Of a DNA stretch of 64,000 nt, positions 41,066-52,900 are shown one piece after another. This stretch comes from Salvelinus alpinus (lineage: Eukaryota > Chordata > Actinopteri > Salmoniformes > Salmonidae). The number at the start of each line of letters is the position of its first letter. Within the stretch, counting starts at the first letter, position 1. The notes beneath the pieces are model-generated. The model had not been told where the DNA came from and ran no database searches. It saw only the letters and a program-made list of their open reading frames with translations. Location of the stretch: assembly GCF_045679555.1 (NCBI RefSeq), contig NC_092094.1:10348319-10412318 (forward strand). The letters are read 5' to 3'. The position numbers were made by a program, and so were the translations under genes.

Positions 41066-44000
41066 TTACCTGCCGCCACTCTCTGCTTCTGCACCTTGGC
41101 TGCTGCCTCCCCCGATACCCAGCGGCACAATCACATTATCGAACACGGCATCCACCATCTTATCAACCGTGCTACACAGATGACCCTTAGCGCTGTTCAG
41201 GTGACCCTTGGCATTGGTTAGCATTCCCTTGAAGGCCTGAACCTGATCTGCATCGAGGTGCTGAATGGCGAAGTAGATGGACCCAGCTACAGTGACGAGT
41301 ACCATGAGCTTTAGTAGGACAGAGAGGAAGCCGGGCCTGGCCGGCACGTTGGACCCCAAGGAGCTGCATTCAGAATAAGACTCTGTATAGATGGAGCGCT
41401 CCAGGAGAGACTCGTTCAGCCAGTAGTTGCTGGGTTTCACCGGTCGGCCCGCCGCGCCGCGAATAGGTCGCCTGCAGCTGGCGCTGGGGAGAGAGGGATT
41501 AGAGGACGAGGTAAGTGACTAAAGTAATTTAAATCTACTGCTTTAAATATCACTGAAATGAGCTGTGAAGGTCATGGAATTTTGGATGACGGTAATTGGC
41601 CAGCCAAATGACCGCAAGTCTCCGCATTAACCATTCGAATAGCAAGAAATGTTAAATATTATTATTACACACATTTTTTCTTCTCCTCCACTCCTGACTG
41701 CATGAGCTACCATAGATTACATTTCTGTGTGCTGCTGCAATTTGCTTGCAGATTTCTATGTGTGCTTGTTTGCTACAACACCTGGTTTGTTTCAGAAAAG
41801 AGAAACAAAGTTTCATCACGTTGTTAAGAGTCCATGTTACCTTAGAAACGGACTCAACTAGAGGTCGACAGATTATGATTTTTCAGCGCCGATACCGATT
41901 ATTGGAGGACCAAAAAAAGCCAATACCGATTAATCGGACGAATTCTTTTTAAAACTTGTAATAATGACAATTACAACAATACTGAATGAACACTTATTTT
42001 AACTTAATATAATACATCAATAAAATCAATTTAGCCTCAAATAAATAATGAAACATGTTCGATTTGGTTTAAATAATGCAAAAACAAAGTGTTGGAGAAG
42101 AAAGTAAAAGTGCAATATGTGCCATGTAAGAAAGCTAACGTTTAAGTTCCTTGCTCAGAACATGAGAACATATGAAAGCTGGTGGTTCCTTTTAACATGA
42201 GTCTTCAATATTCCCAGGTAAGAAGTTTTAGGTTGTAGTTATTATAGGAACTATAGGACTATTTCTCTCTATACGATTTGTATTTCATATATCTTTGACT
42301 ATTGGATGTTCTTATAGGCACTTTAGTATTGCCAGCGTAACAGTATAGCTTCCATCCCTCTCCTCGCCGCTACCTGGGCTCGAACCAGGAACACATCGAC
42401 AACAGCCACCCTCGAAGCAGCGTTACCCATGCAGAGCAAGGGGAACAACTACTCCAAGTCTCAGAGCGAGTGACGTTTGAAACGCTATTAGCGCGCACCC
42501 CGCTAACTAGCTAGCCATTTCACATCGGTTACACCAGCCTAATCTCGGGAGTTGATAAGCTTGAATTCATAAACAGCAGAGCTGCTGGCAAAACACACGA
42601 AAGTGCAGTTTAAATGAATGCTTACGAGCCTGCTGGTGCCTACCATCGCTCAGTCAGACTGCTCTATCAAATCATAGACTTAATTATAACATAATAACAC
42701 ACAGAAATACGAGCCATAGGTCATTAATATGGTCGAATCTGTAAACTATCATCTCGAAAACAAAACATTTATTCTTTCAGTGAAATACGGAACCGTTCCG
42801 TATTTTATTTAACGGGTGGCATCCATCAGTCTAAATATTCCTGTTACATTGCACAACCTTCAATGTTATGTCATAATTACGTAAAATTCTGGCAAATTAG
42901 TTCGCAATGAGCCAGGCGGCCCAAACTGTTGCATATACCCTGACTCTGCGTGCAATGAACGCAAGAGAAGAAACACAATTTCACCTGATTAATATTGCCT
43001 GCTAACCTGGATTTCTTTTAGATAAATATGCAGGTTTAAAAATATATACTTCTGTGTATTGATTTTAAGAAAGGCATTGATGTTTATGGTTAGGTACACG
43101 TTGGAGCAACGACAGTCCTTTTTCACGATTGCGCACTGCATCGATTATATGCAACGCAGGACACGCTAGATAAACTAGTAATATCATCAACCATGTGTAG
43201 TTATAACTAGTGATTATGATTGATTGATTGATTGTTTTTTATAAGATAAGTTTAATGCTAGCTAGCAACTTACCTTGGCTTCTTACTGCATTCCCATAAC
43301 AGGCGGGCTCCTCGTGAGGCAGGTGGTTAGAGCGTTGGACTAGTTAACCCTAAGGTTGCAAGATTGAATCCCTGAGCTAACAAGGTAAAAATCTGTCGTT
43401 CTGCCCCTGAACAAGGCAGTTAACCCACCGTTCCTAGGCCGTCATTGAAAATAAGAATGTGTTCTTAACTGTCTTGCCTAGTTAAATAAAGGTGTAAAAA
43501 AAAAAAAAATGCTAAATCTGCATCCAAAATTACCGATTGTTATGAAAACTTGAAATCGGCCCTAATTACGGTAATCGGTCGACCTCTAGACTCAACCACA
43601 CGAATACCTAGCCATCCCGTCTTCAGTCAGCTGTTTGTTAGTTCATTTTTGTTGTTGTTGCGGTTATGACAGTTATTTTTTTTTCATGACAGTCTTCATT
43701 CATAACGGTTGATTACATGGTTATACAGTAATTGTGCCAGGCCTACTGGAAAGATAAGTACTTTTCCAAAATTCTATTTAATCTTTCTGGAAAAAACAAC
43801 CATTCTTCAAGGCTACTTTGCTGATGAAGTGAAATGTCAACAGACTTACCTGATGCCTGTGGGTGAAAGGATCTCAGCGAGAATCTCTTCAACATTCTCC
43901 CTCGTCTTCTTAAGGGTCTGGTCGCCAGTTGCTAGGCTCACCTCCACCACCTGTAGCTGTGAACATTGACAATAGCAACAGATGATTGAGAGGCTGGAGT

Positions 44001-45767
44001 TTATGGGGGGAAGATAATGTTATTTGTACATATTTGTGCTGAACTTTCTTGCTGTTGAAGACGAAAGCGGTTTTAATGTGAGAGCTCTGATTTCCATTGT
44101 ATGTTTTAAGATGTTTTAATTATTATTTATTTATTATTTATTCTATATGGAAAATAAAGTTGAACTTGAAAACTTACCTTGCTGCTCCGTCTGCTGCTGT
44201 TCCTAACAGTGACAGGAGTCTTTCCTCCGCTCCTCACAGGCTTCTCCACAACAGGAACAGGCTCTGGTTCCGTAGCAGTACCTATCTCATCTGGCACAGG
44301 CAAAGCCAACATGAGTCAGTGAGAATCAAGGCATCTAAACTGACAGTCAAACATCATAAAGTAAAAAAGATCCATTCCATTTCAATTCAGGAAGTAGACT
44401 GAAAGTAACATTTTCCTCATTGCTTTTCAGTTTAGGCCTACTTCCTGAATTGAAATGGAATTGATCCCAACTCTGAATGAACTTTATTTGTATAGGTGAG
44501 CTGCCTAATTAATTGTGCATGTTCTTGTGCAGTGGTAAGATGATTGCTCTCACCTTCCTCCTTGTCACTGTACTGGCCAGAGTATGTGTTGCCGTTCTGG
44601 TTGCCATCTGCCTTGGCTGCAGCGTTAACTGTGGCAGTTTCAGGTGGGCTGGGCGTAGTCTCAGCTGCAGGTGTATCCAGTAGCTTCTGAAGCTTTTTCT
44701 CATAAAGCTTCCTGGTGGAGCCTGAGGGAAAGGCAAAGGAAACCAGTTAGGGATGAAGTGAACTGTGGTTAAAAATATATCTCCGTTTGTCTGAGTCTGT
44801 TGGCGCACACACCTCCATAGTCTCAAGTGGCTTCCTCTCCTCGTCTCCTTTTTTCATCTGCACAGGTTTGAAAGAACTGACGAGGTGAAAGCAGATTCCT
44901 CAGTAGGCTTCTGCCATTTCGCTTTCACTTCTCTTCTCCAATCAGTGCAGACGAAGGAGAGGAGAACACCTTAGACAAGTGAGAGATATAAGCAGGACTC
45001 ACCAACTATGGGCCCAGCGTTGACTCCATGCTTCAACAGCTCATCTTTTAAACTTGCATCGGTGAGGTCTGTGACTTCCACTTCTTCTGAGCGAGGCTTG
45101 TCTGTCTTCCTGGTAGCTTTCTATGGATTGATTATGGGTGTCAATACATAGACTGGTTAATTAGATTATCTAATAGAGACCAAATATTTGCCTATCTAAC
45201 GTTATCTGCCACCCCGTAGCCTAGTGGTTAGAGCGTTGGACTAGAAACCCGAAAGGTTGCAAGATTGAATCCCTGAGCTGACAAGGTAAAAAATCTGTCG
45301 TTCTGCCCCTGAACAAGGCAGTTAACCCACTGTTCCTAGGCCGTCATTGAAAATAAGAATTTGTTCTTAGCACATTTGTTCTTTTTAAGTGTGTAAATAA
45401 CATCACATGGACAGCGACCTTCATTTTACAACACAGGTATCTAGTGATTTAATGCATTATGACTAAGATTATAATATCAATTCACTCATAGCACTGTAAT
45501 AACCATTTATATCATAAACATTTCATTACTTACTCTTCCAGATCGGCTCTTGTTGGAGACTACAGGGGCAGGCAATTCTTCATCACTGGAGAACGTGTCT
45601 ATAGATGGTGGACATTTCTTGTTCTGAACGGTCAAGTTTTTCAGGTACAACTGAACGTAGACATCTTTCTTCTGTTCGGAGCTGGGAAGTGGGACATTGT
45701 TGCCCGTGAGCTCACTTTTGAGCTTATCCTTGGTGAGAACAGACGGATCTTCGAGGAATTCCGCCAT
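41066..45767 (-). CDS. tmpo: tmpo, lamina-associated polypeptide 2 / thymopoietin (beta-like form)
   Basis: Inner nuclear membrane protein linking lamins, BAF and chromatin. Coding exons: 45534-45767, 45003-45120, 44554-44721, 44178-44290, 43850-43956 and 41066-41483, all with GT-AG borders, totalling 385 residues. The N-terminal LEM-like domain is [20 protein letters not shown]... (residues 1-50). The LEM domain is in exons 2-3 ([20 protein letters not shown] through [14 protein letters not shown], about 90-140). Exon 5 ends SPTGI and joins SASCRRPI as in mammals. One membrane segment follows ([20 protein letters not shown], about 299-321), leaving a short lumenal tail. Mammalian LAP2-beta is longer (about 450). 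The stop TAA at 41066-41068 lies within a donor-like CAGGTAAGC. The introns hold a hAT-like element and two SINEs. Confidence 0.94.
41859..43588. mobile_element. Non-autonomous hAT-like element with 8-bp target duplication
   Basis: Ends TAGAGGTCGACAGATTATG and ...GTAATCGGTCGACCTCTA are inverted. GACTCAAC occurs on both sides (41851-41858 and 43589-43596), the 8-bp duplication of the hAT superfamily. 1730 bp with no long transposase frame. It contains a tRNA-like segment (about 42343-42545, with a B-box-like GGTTCGAGCC on the minus strand) and a SINE at 43308-43509. In the last tmpo intron. Confidence 0.85.
43308..43509 (+). mobile_element. tRNA-headed SINE within the hAT-like element
   Basis: Starts GTGAGGCAGGTGGTTAGAGC, has GGTTGCAAGATTGAATCCC as B-box region, then CTGTCGTTCTGCCCCTGAAC, and the tail TTAAATAAAGG plus a run of A. 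Confidence 0.85.
44365..44475. repeat. Palindromic MITE-like repeat (ATTTCAATT family)
   Basis: CCATTTCAATTCAGGAAGTA at the left and TACTTCCTGAATTGAAATGG at the right, a nearly perfect inverted pair, in a tmpo intron. Confidence 0.75.
45211..45370 (+). mobile_element. tRNA-headed SINE, 3'-shortened
   Basis: ACCCCGTAGCCTAGTGGTTA (A-box region), GGTTGCAAGATTGAATCCC (B-box region), and CTGCCCCTGAACAAGGCAG. It ends at AATTTGTTCTTAG without the final tail. In tmpo intron 1; same subfamily as 43308-43509. Confidence 0.85.
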
Positions 45768-46300
45768 GCCTGGTTGCTTTCTTCTAGCTAAAAACTGTAG
45801 CTAGCAAGTAATGCTGAAATGTAGCAGTTAGCAAACGCGGTCGCTAACAACAACAACAAGGAAACGTGCAGAGCTAGCAATGTCGGCAAATGAAAAGACT
45901 GGCGCCCAGCGATTTAATTTAGCTAGCATGAACTAGCTATCCGTTTTAGTTACTTATTTTTTATCTTCAGATAATATCACCTCCGATCGCTTGTCTCAGG
46001 CTGCGATTATTTAGCAAAAATACAGATGCAATTTAATTGTATATTTAAACTGAACAAGTAAATACGGATTTAAAACTATTTAAAGAACTGTAAGGCCCTA
46101 TTAATTAAAGCCCGGCCTATTTGCGTCTGTCTGTCCGCAGTCGTAAACCAGTTAATACCAAGCCAAGGCAACAAAGAGGAGAGCTATTGGACGGTAGACC
46201 GCAATGAAATATAAACTAGATGGTGATTGGTCGGTCTTGAAAATAACAGATGCACCTGCCACAAAGAAAGAGGAGCTTCAACATCAGTAGGCCTAGTTAG
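45768..46300 (-). promoter_or_regulatory. tmpo leader and candidate promoter
   Basis: Region directly upstream of the tmpo ATG. It has no repeat or open frame and moderate CpG content near 45830-45990. Start site not located. Confidence 0.4.
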
Positions 46301-46730
46301 CAGTCAACAACGTATGTCGTCTGAATTTCTGCCCAGATTGATTTTTGGTATAGTTTAAAAGTCCTTTATAATGACATGAGAGGTCATTTACAATTTTATA
46401 ACACTGATGATGATGATGAAACTCTGCATCCCCATCTGAAGATGGCAGTGTTATCCACTATATGGTTGAGTCTCTAAACCAGTGTTCTGTGAGAGCAGTC
46501 CCCTAAGCACTTCACAATTCACAGACTATAAGTGACAAAGGAAAGCTGTTATAACAGTGTTACATTAAACGTTATAAACATTGTTTGACACAGGCGTACA
46601 TAGGAATATTCTTAACATTATGTACATGCTGGTCAGATCGTTCTGAAGTATAAATGTTAAATTAATGTAAGATAAGAGGTCACTCCTTATCTCACAAGGA
46701 AATAAATGTCCATGACTAATTTGACCAGCT

Positions 46731-46765
<35 letters not shown>

Positions 46766-48290
46766 CACAGTCATAGAAAAATATTTCTGACCACTGTCTG
46801 GCTCTGGTCTTCAGGGCATGCCAGTTGCCAAGCCTTTAAACTCTGTGGTGGTGAAGGCCATATGATGCCATGGTGACAGTGGTTTGAGGTGGCAGAGTGT
46901 TGCCCCTAGACCTGGGCTGCATCCCAAATGGCACCTTATTCCCCTATAGTGCACTGGAGCCCATTGGGCCCTGCTCAAATGTGGTGCACTATACCGGGAA
47001 TAGAGAACCATTTGGGACACAACCCTGGCCTTTCTGGGATGCTGCTGCTACCGTAGAAACCAAGCAATGGATCCACAGCCCACCTCAGCCTTCAGCCTCA
47101 AACCACACAGAATACAGTGCTTGAAGTTTATAGTTCAGGTTTTCCATAGCCGACTTGCCAATGGGGTGTAAGCATAAAAAATGTTGAGCCCTTGAGAAAC
47201 ACCTCTTAAGTTTTCTTTGTATGTCATTTACACAGAAAATACGCAGCGGGCCAAGAATCATAGGAAGTACCTCCTTAAGCATAACAGTGAAAAATGATCA
47301 AAGTGGAGGCTGCAATTATCAACGTTCACGTTTTCAAAATGAGTTCATGTAAAAATGAAATACTGTATAAGGACATTGCTCTCTTAGGCTACAGTACCAT
47401 ACAGTGATTGTGAATAGCTAATAATATATATTTTGGGATGAATGTTTGTAACCTCTTGAGGCTAGATAAAGATTTTTCAATGGTGTTAACTTTTGGATAC
47501 TTACTGAACTTACTGAACCTCTCTTAAATTTCCCCACCTGATTAAATTGTAGACGAGTCTCTGCGCACTTAGATCAATGCACATTCAATGAGTATAAAGT
47601 TCAAGCTTTCAGTCATGAAGACCTTCATCTGAGCATGCAAAGTATTTGATTGTCATCTTTTAGCTTTGTCAATGAATTTGTTTGTCTCCAGATATGGGAG
47701 ATGTTTAGGCTCTCCGTGACCTATATAGTTATTGTGTGGAGTTTGGTAACATTTCACTTAAAGCCTGTAGGTATAATGCATTATAAGACTTGACTTTTAT
47801 GACACCCTTACAACACGTTATTATCATCCTAGTATTATCCTGACTAAGTGTGTCATAGAGGCATAACATTATTATAAACCTTATAAATACAGTTGTATAG
47901 TCTCAGATGAGCCCAGATAAGATTCATATACTCAGAAAGTCTCCATATTCAAGAATGTAACAGCATGATGGGTGGGGACTCGGATGAGGTCTTGACTGAA
48001 ATCCAACTCAAAGATCCAATGAATTTTTTGATCATTTGGAAAAATGTTGAACATAAGACTCTGTCCTTGGTCCAGTTTATCTTGGATTTTAAGCATTTCT
48101 GAATCCCAATCGAGCCAACCGCCGCTGCGTTAGGAGCATAGGAAAACTCAACCTTTTACCACCCAGTGAATGTGTCTGATCCAATTCCACTGACACAACA
48201 AAATAAATACTGGTGAAATTGATAGAAGATGTAAAATGTAAATGGTTGAACTTGATGAAAGCACTTTTACATGTTGCATGGAGACAACCA
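46301..48290. other. Intergenic, no gene recognised
   Basis: Contains a GA/CT microsatellite (46735-46765) and a palindromic repeat (46915-47030). No exon-like run was recognised on either strand. Confidence 0.45.
46915..47030. repeat. Palindromic MITE-like repeat (CCAAATGG family)
   Basis: GCTGCATCCCAAATGGCACC at the left and GAACCATTTGGGACACAACC at the right, with the central GGAGCCCATTGGGCCC. Confidence 0.8.
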
Positions 48291-48338
48291 GGTACATTCA
48301 GTGGCGCCTCTGCCTATATGCAGACTACGCGTAGGGCC

Positions 48339-48582
48339 CAGTGGCCGACCTCACTCTCCCAGTGGCCGACCTCACTCGCCCAGTGGCCGACCTCACTCGC
48401 CCAGTGGCCGACCTCACTCTCCCAGTGGCCGACCTCACTCGCCCAGTGGCCGACCTCACTCGCCCAGTGGCCGACCTCACTCTCCCAGTGGCCGACCTCA
48501 CTCTCCCAGTGGCCGACCTCACTCTCCCAGTGGCCGACCTCACTCTCCCAGTGGCCGACCTCACTCTCCCAGTGGCCGACCT
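48339..48582. repeat. 21-bp minisatellite, array 1, about 11.6 copies
   Basis: Unit CAGTGGCCGACCTCACTCTC plus C, with CTCGCC variants. As the unit is a multiple of three, all frames stay open and give spurious heptapeptide-repeat ORFs. Confidence 0.98.
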
Positions 48583-48740
48583 TAATTGAATTAATTAACT
48601 TAATTGAATTAAAAAATAAGTTAGTTGAAATCAAATAAAATAATTTAAATACAGTAAGACATTGTTAGTTTGGCAAAAAAAACCTAAGCAAACATTTGTG
48701 GGTTACATCTTTTGTCCAATGGAAAATAATTGCAAAAAAG

Positions 48741-48947
48741 GCAGCCGACCTCACTCGCCCAGTGTCCGACCTCACTCGCCCAGTGGCCGACCTCACTCTC
48801 CCAGTGGCCGACCTCACTCTCCCAGTGGCCGACCTCACTCTCCCAGTGGCCGACCTCACTCTCCCAGTGGCCGACCTCACTCTCCCAGTGGCCGACCTCA
48901 CTCTCCCAGTGGCCGACCTCACTCTCCCAGTGGCCGACCTCACTCTC
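48741..48947. repeat. 21-bp minisatellite, array 2, about 10 copies
   Basis: Same unit and direction as array 1, separated by 158 bp of non-repetitive AT-rich sequence. Confidence 0.98.
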
Positions 48948-49257
48948 AATTTATTGTTGAGAGTTACAAAAGTAGAAAACACAAGATGCAATTTCAAAAT
49001 TTGGTAGTGCATCAGCAGTTCTTCACCTCATGGCAAAATGTGTAGAATTGCATGAAATTAGTTATAAAACGGAAACATTTTCTCTACATCCGATGGCAAA
49101 ATGTGCGAAGTTGCAGGAAATAAATGTAACACTGGAAAAAAAGGATCCACTGCCAAGAGGGGTGGGGGCACGGTAATGTTATACCTGTGAGGTGGGGCCC
49201 CTCCAAACAAAAATCGCTTAGGGCCCACAAAAGGCTAGGTTTGGCCCTGGGTACATT

Positions 49258-50290
49258 GCACAAGGAATAGAGTTTACAAGTGGAGTCCACATTCTTTACA
49301 CTATGTTAGTTATGTGTGTAACCAACAGGTGATCTACTAACCCATTTTCTGGTATCCCAAATCTCCCATTTACTGGGTTTGATGTTTGATTGAATATGGC
49401 CCCTTGTGTGATCCTGATCATGCCTTGGTGGGTTCCAACAGTTCCGTGGCACTGGATACACAGTCAAGGTGTGTGTGTGCATGTGTGTGTACCATCACTA
49501 TACAATAACTGAATCAGAATGGTTGGTTGTTAAGACATTTTCCTTGCTCCCTACACAAACCTACAACAACAACAATCCCCTTAATCCACTGAGGATGTTA
49601 TTCATAACTGCCAAGCTAATTAAGATCAGACCCTGTCGTTTCCTGTTCCAGAGGGAGGTACGGAGCTAGGATGGAGGGAGGGTGGGAGGGCTCCGGCACT
49701 CTGACTGTGTTTTGTTTCACAGGAGCTGAAGAGGAGATTTGTGTGTCCTGGCCTAAGAACAGCCATCCAGCCATCCAGTGGTGGTTCAACTCAGTCTGCT
49801 GCTCACACAGTATATTTACGTCTGTTGACAATTCAAACTAACTGTACATAAAGGACACACACTTAGTTGTGGACATTTCTCTCTGCAGGGGAAACTGAGA
49901 TTCTCTCTTGGCCCATCTGTTGATGCTCATATGGCTCTCCACTCATTGGCACCATACCAACTAAGTGCTCCATATACTTGCATTATTGTTATTATAGTTT
50001 AAAAAAATGTTTTATACCAGTTTTGTTTGGCTGTCGAATACAGAAAACACAGCTCATGTCTGTGTGCACTGCACAGGGTTTCTTCAGTTCAGACAAATGT
50101 TAGGTGAACTTTCAAGTCTCAAAATGAATATTTTATTTAATTTAAAAAAATCCCTGTCAAGGCCACCGGCAGGGTATGGCATGACGTGTTAGGTAATTTA
50201 GAGGATTCAAATTCAAAAGGCACATCTGAGATATCTTTTTTGCAGGTGCATGGTAACAGTTGAATAAAATTAGAAAAAATAAGAAACCCG
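49258..50290. other. Intergenic, no gene recognised
   Basis: No supported feature beyond a short TG-rich tract near 49470-49490. Confidence 0.45.
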
Positions 50291-50295
50291 CACAC

Positions 50296-50697
50296 TGCTC
50301 TTGATAGTATCACTGCTCTTGATAGTATCACTGCTCTTGATAGTATCACTGCTCTTGATAGTATCACTGCTCTTGATAGTGTCACTGCTCTTGATAGTGT
50401 CGCTGCTCTTGATAGTGTCGCTGCTCTTGATAGTGTCACTGCTCTTGATAGTGTCACTGCTCTTGATAGTGTCACTGCTCTTGATAGTATCACTGCTCTT
50501 GATAGTGTCACTGCTCTTGATAGTGTCACTGCTCTTGATAGTGTCACTGCTCTTGGTAGTATCACTGCTCTTGGTAGTATCACTGCTCTTGGTAGTATCA
50601 CTGCTCTTGATAGTGTCACTGCTCTTGGTAGTATCACTGCTCTTGATAGTATCACTGCTCTTGGTAGTATCACTGCTCTTGATAGTATCACTGCTCT
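50296..50697. repeat. 18-bp minisatellite, about 22 copies
   Basis: Unit ACTGCTCTTGATAGTATC with GTGTC and TTGGTAG variants. The period is a multiple of three, hence long false ORFs on both strands. Confidence 0.98.
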
Positions 50698-50887
50698 TTA
50701 ATAAGCTTTACGTATCGACCTCACGGCCTTCGTCAGAGCTTTTGTGAGTTTTTAAAATTAGCACCCTTTAGAGGAAAACTGAAGTGTGAACCCAATGTCT
50801 ATTCCTAGTGTAATGGAGTCATATCTAATAAATACTATGCAAGGGTCAACACTACCCAATACATATTCAATATCTAGGCCCATATTC

Positions 50888-51003
50888 ACAAAAGACTCAC
50901 TGAGTGCTGATATTGGATCAGTTTTACCATCAAGGATCATAATCAATAAGATTACATGGACAAAGGGGATCTGATCTTAGATCAGCACTCCTACTCTGAG
51001 ACA
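50888..51003. repeat. Palindromic MITE-like repeat (GTGCTGATC family)
   Basis: GAGTGCTGATATTGGATCAG at the left and CTTAGATCAGCACTCCTACT at the right. Confidence 0.7.
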
Positions 51004-51679
51004 CTTTTTGAATACAGGACCTAAAGTTACCCCTGACTCCCAGCTCACATCCCAGTAGACATTAGTACAGGAGTTAGAGCTTTAAACCCTGTAAATCTTT
51101 TATCCTCCTTGCTGTAATTTAAGAGATCACGGGCCCTATGTGCATAGCTAAGCATAGCCGGTGCCAGGAGAGCTACAGTGCTGTACGCCAAACACAATCA
51201 CCAGCCCAGCAGCCCTGACCAAACATAAATCCATCTCGTGTCCCCCAGCACAGACCTGGCTCTCCGAGACAACCTTATGCCGTTCAGCCTCCCAGCGTCC
51301 CTCAGCAACTCAATACCTGCAGCACAATTAAGGGAACTTTTACTCTGGCCAACAAAAAACCACCCTGCTAAGTGAACGTCTCCTTATATAGGCGACAGCT
51401 GATATAATAGACATAGCTAAAGAGTCTTCGATTAAATTATATGGGCCTGTTTCCCGGACAGAGATTACTCCTAGTCCTGGACTATAAAGTTATTTCAATG
51501 GAGATTCTGAGCATGCTAAATGTTATTGAAAATGAACAACAGATGTGTAAGCAATTTATCACTGAAATTCTCAACGGTAATTCAGACAAACAGTTAAACC
51601 CTTCACCTAAACATGGTTTAACCATGTCTCAAACCTTCACTGAACAAACATAAATTAATATGGCCGACCTACATTAAGA

Positions 51680-52025
51680 TTGAGATCACTTTATTGGTGA
51701 ATTGCACACAAGGTCCAACCAAAATTGTTACTTCCGCTTTTAACCCAACCCCTTTGAAAGACACACATACAAATACAGTTTGTTTTATTTGGCAGTGTGG
51801 GGGGCTGCCACACTGGGACAACGGGGAGCTGTTGTGAGGGTGGGTTGTAGGTGTCTTGCTCAAGAACACAACAGCAGGCAATGGCATCTAGGAATTGATA
51901 CCAGCAACCCTGCCAGCTCCCTTCCTGACAGATTTGTTCCTGTCGGACCAGGGATTTAAACTGGCAAACCCTCCAGTTCCAGTTGCTGGCTCGCCTCTCT
52001 AACTGCCTGGCTACCTGCCGCTACA
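51680..52025 (-). mobile_element. SINE-like repeat, tRNA-like head at the right end
   Basis: On the minus strand it starts TAGCGGCAGGTAGCCAGGCA, with GTTAGAGAGGCGAGCC, then a B-box-like GTTTAAATCCCTGG, and ends in TTCACCAATAAAGTGATCTC. The second half is GC-rich in minus sense (CAGCTCCCCGTTGTCCC). Confidence 0.6.
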
Positions 52026-52900
52026 TGGTTTTACCAAGCCACGAATCCAGTTGACCATACATAGCCTACAGTCCTGTGGCTGACTGACACGGTTGAACCG
52101 AGTGGCTGGCCGGTACCTCAGGATGAACAGAGAGAGGGTAACCTAGAAGGCTCTTGAATTAACAGGAAATAAATATTTCCGTGCTTAACTTGGCCCAGGA
52201 ACCCTCAGTCAGGCAGGGCAAGCAGTCAGACCAGCTTCTGCTCAGTTTCTTTGCGCTGCCCACCGGTCGCCTCGCATGGTTGAATGAACACCGTTACAGA
52301 ACCAGGCCCCGGCCTGGCCCCGGCAGATGCGTGGAAAAGCCAAAGAGCAAAATACTTTTCTCAAAAGACTCCTGTGCTGTGATATGCCAGTGGCAGCCAT
52401 GGCATCAGCCTGCCCTCTGGCTCTGTCCGTTTCCCTCTCTCTCCATCCTCTGCTCTCCATCCTTGATGCCTGGACTCTGAGCTCACAAGCCTGGCCCAGC
52501 GGCCCTCTGGGAGCAGCAGACTGGGGTTCAAATACAATCCATTTCAAATCCTTTAGATGGCCTTGATTGAGCTGGGCTTGATTGAGCTGGGCTAGATTGA
52601 GTGCACCTGGCTTAACAGTCCAATAGAATAGCCCCAAAACGGCAAACCCTGGCACCATCTGGCACTACTGGCAGGCTAAGGCAAACACTCAAAGTATTTG
52701 AAATATTTGAAATAGAATTTGAACCCAAGTCTGCCCTCCACGGGAGCAGGCCACCAGTCGTCCTGGAGTCTGGAGCCTCACTGTTAACCCTACCTAATTC
52801 ATCAACCAGCATTCAGTAGAAACACAAGCACCACTCACAGTCACACCGGGCCAGATCGAGGGAGATGTCAACATCTCAATGTGTTTATCATTTCACTGTA
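52026..52900. other. Intergenic, no gene recognised
   Basis: GC-moderate sequence with short open frames on both strands (e.g. 52242-52658), none with a recognisable domain. Confidence 0.4.

Larger units (their letters stand above)
48299..49249. mobile_element. hAT-like non-autonomous element containing two minisatellite arrays
   Basis: Flanked by GGTACATT on both sides (48291-48298 and 49250-49257), an 8-bp duplication. The left end is CAGTGGCGCCTC and the right end, inverted, is CAGGGCCAAACC, in keeping with hAT termini that start CAGNG. 951 bp, no transposase. Between the ends lie two arrays of one 21-bp unit (48339-48582 and 48741-48947). Confidence 0.8.

Noticed and set aside
48213-49045. 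Long open frames of heptapeptide repeats over the 21-bp arrays
   Set aside because: Open in several frames on both strands because the unit is a multiple of three; no unique protein sequence and located inside a non-coding transposon.
50137-50747. 184- and 148-codon frames over the 18-bp array
   Set aside because: Pure product of an 18-bp repeat (VSLLLI / VILSRA); open on both strands, no start context or splice sites.
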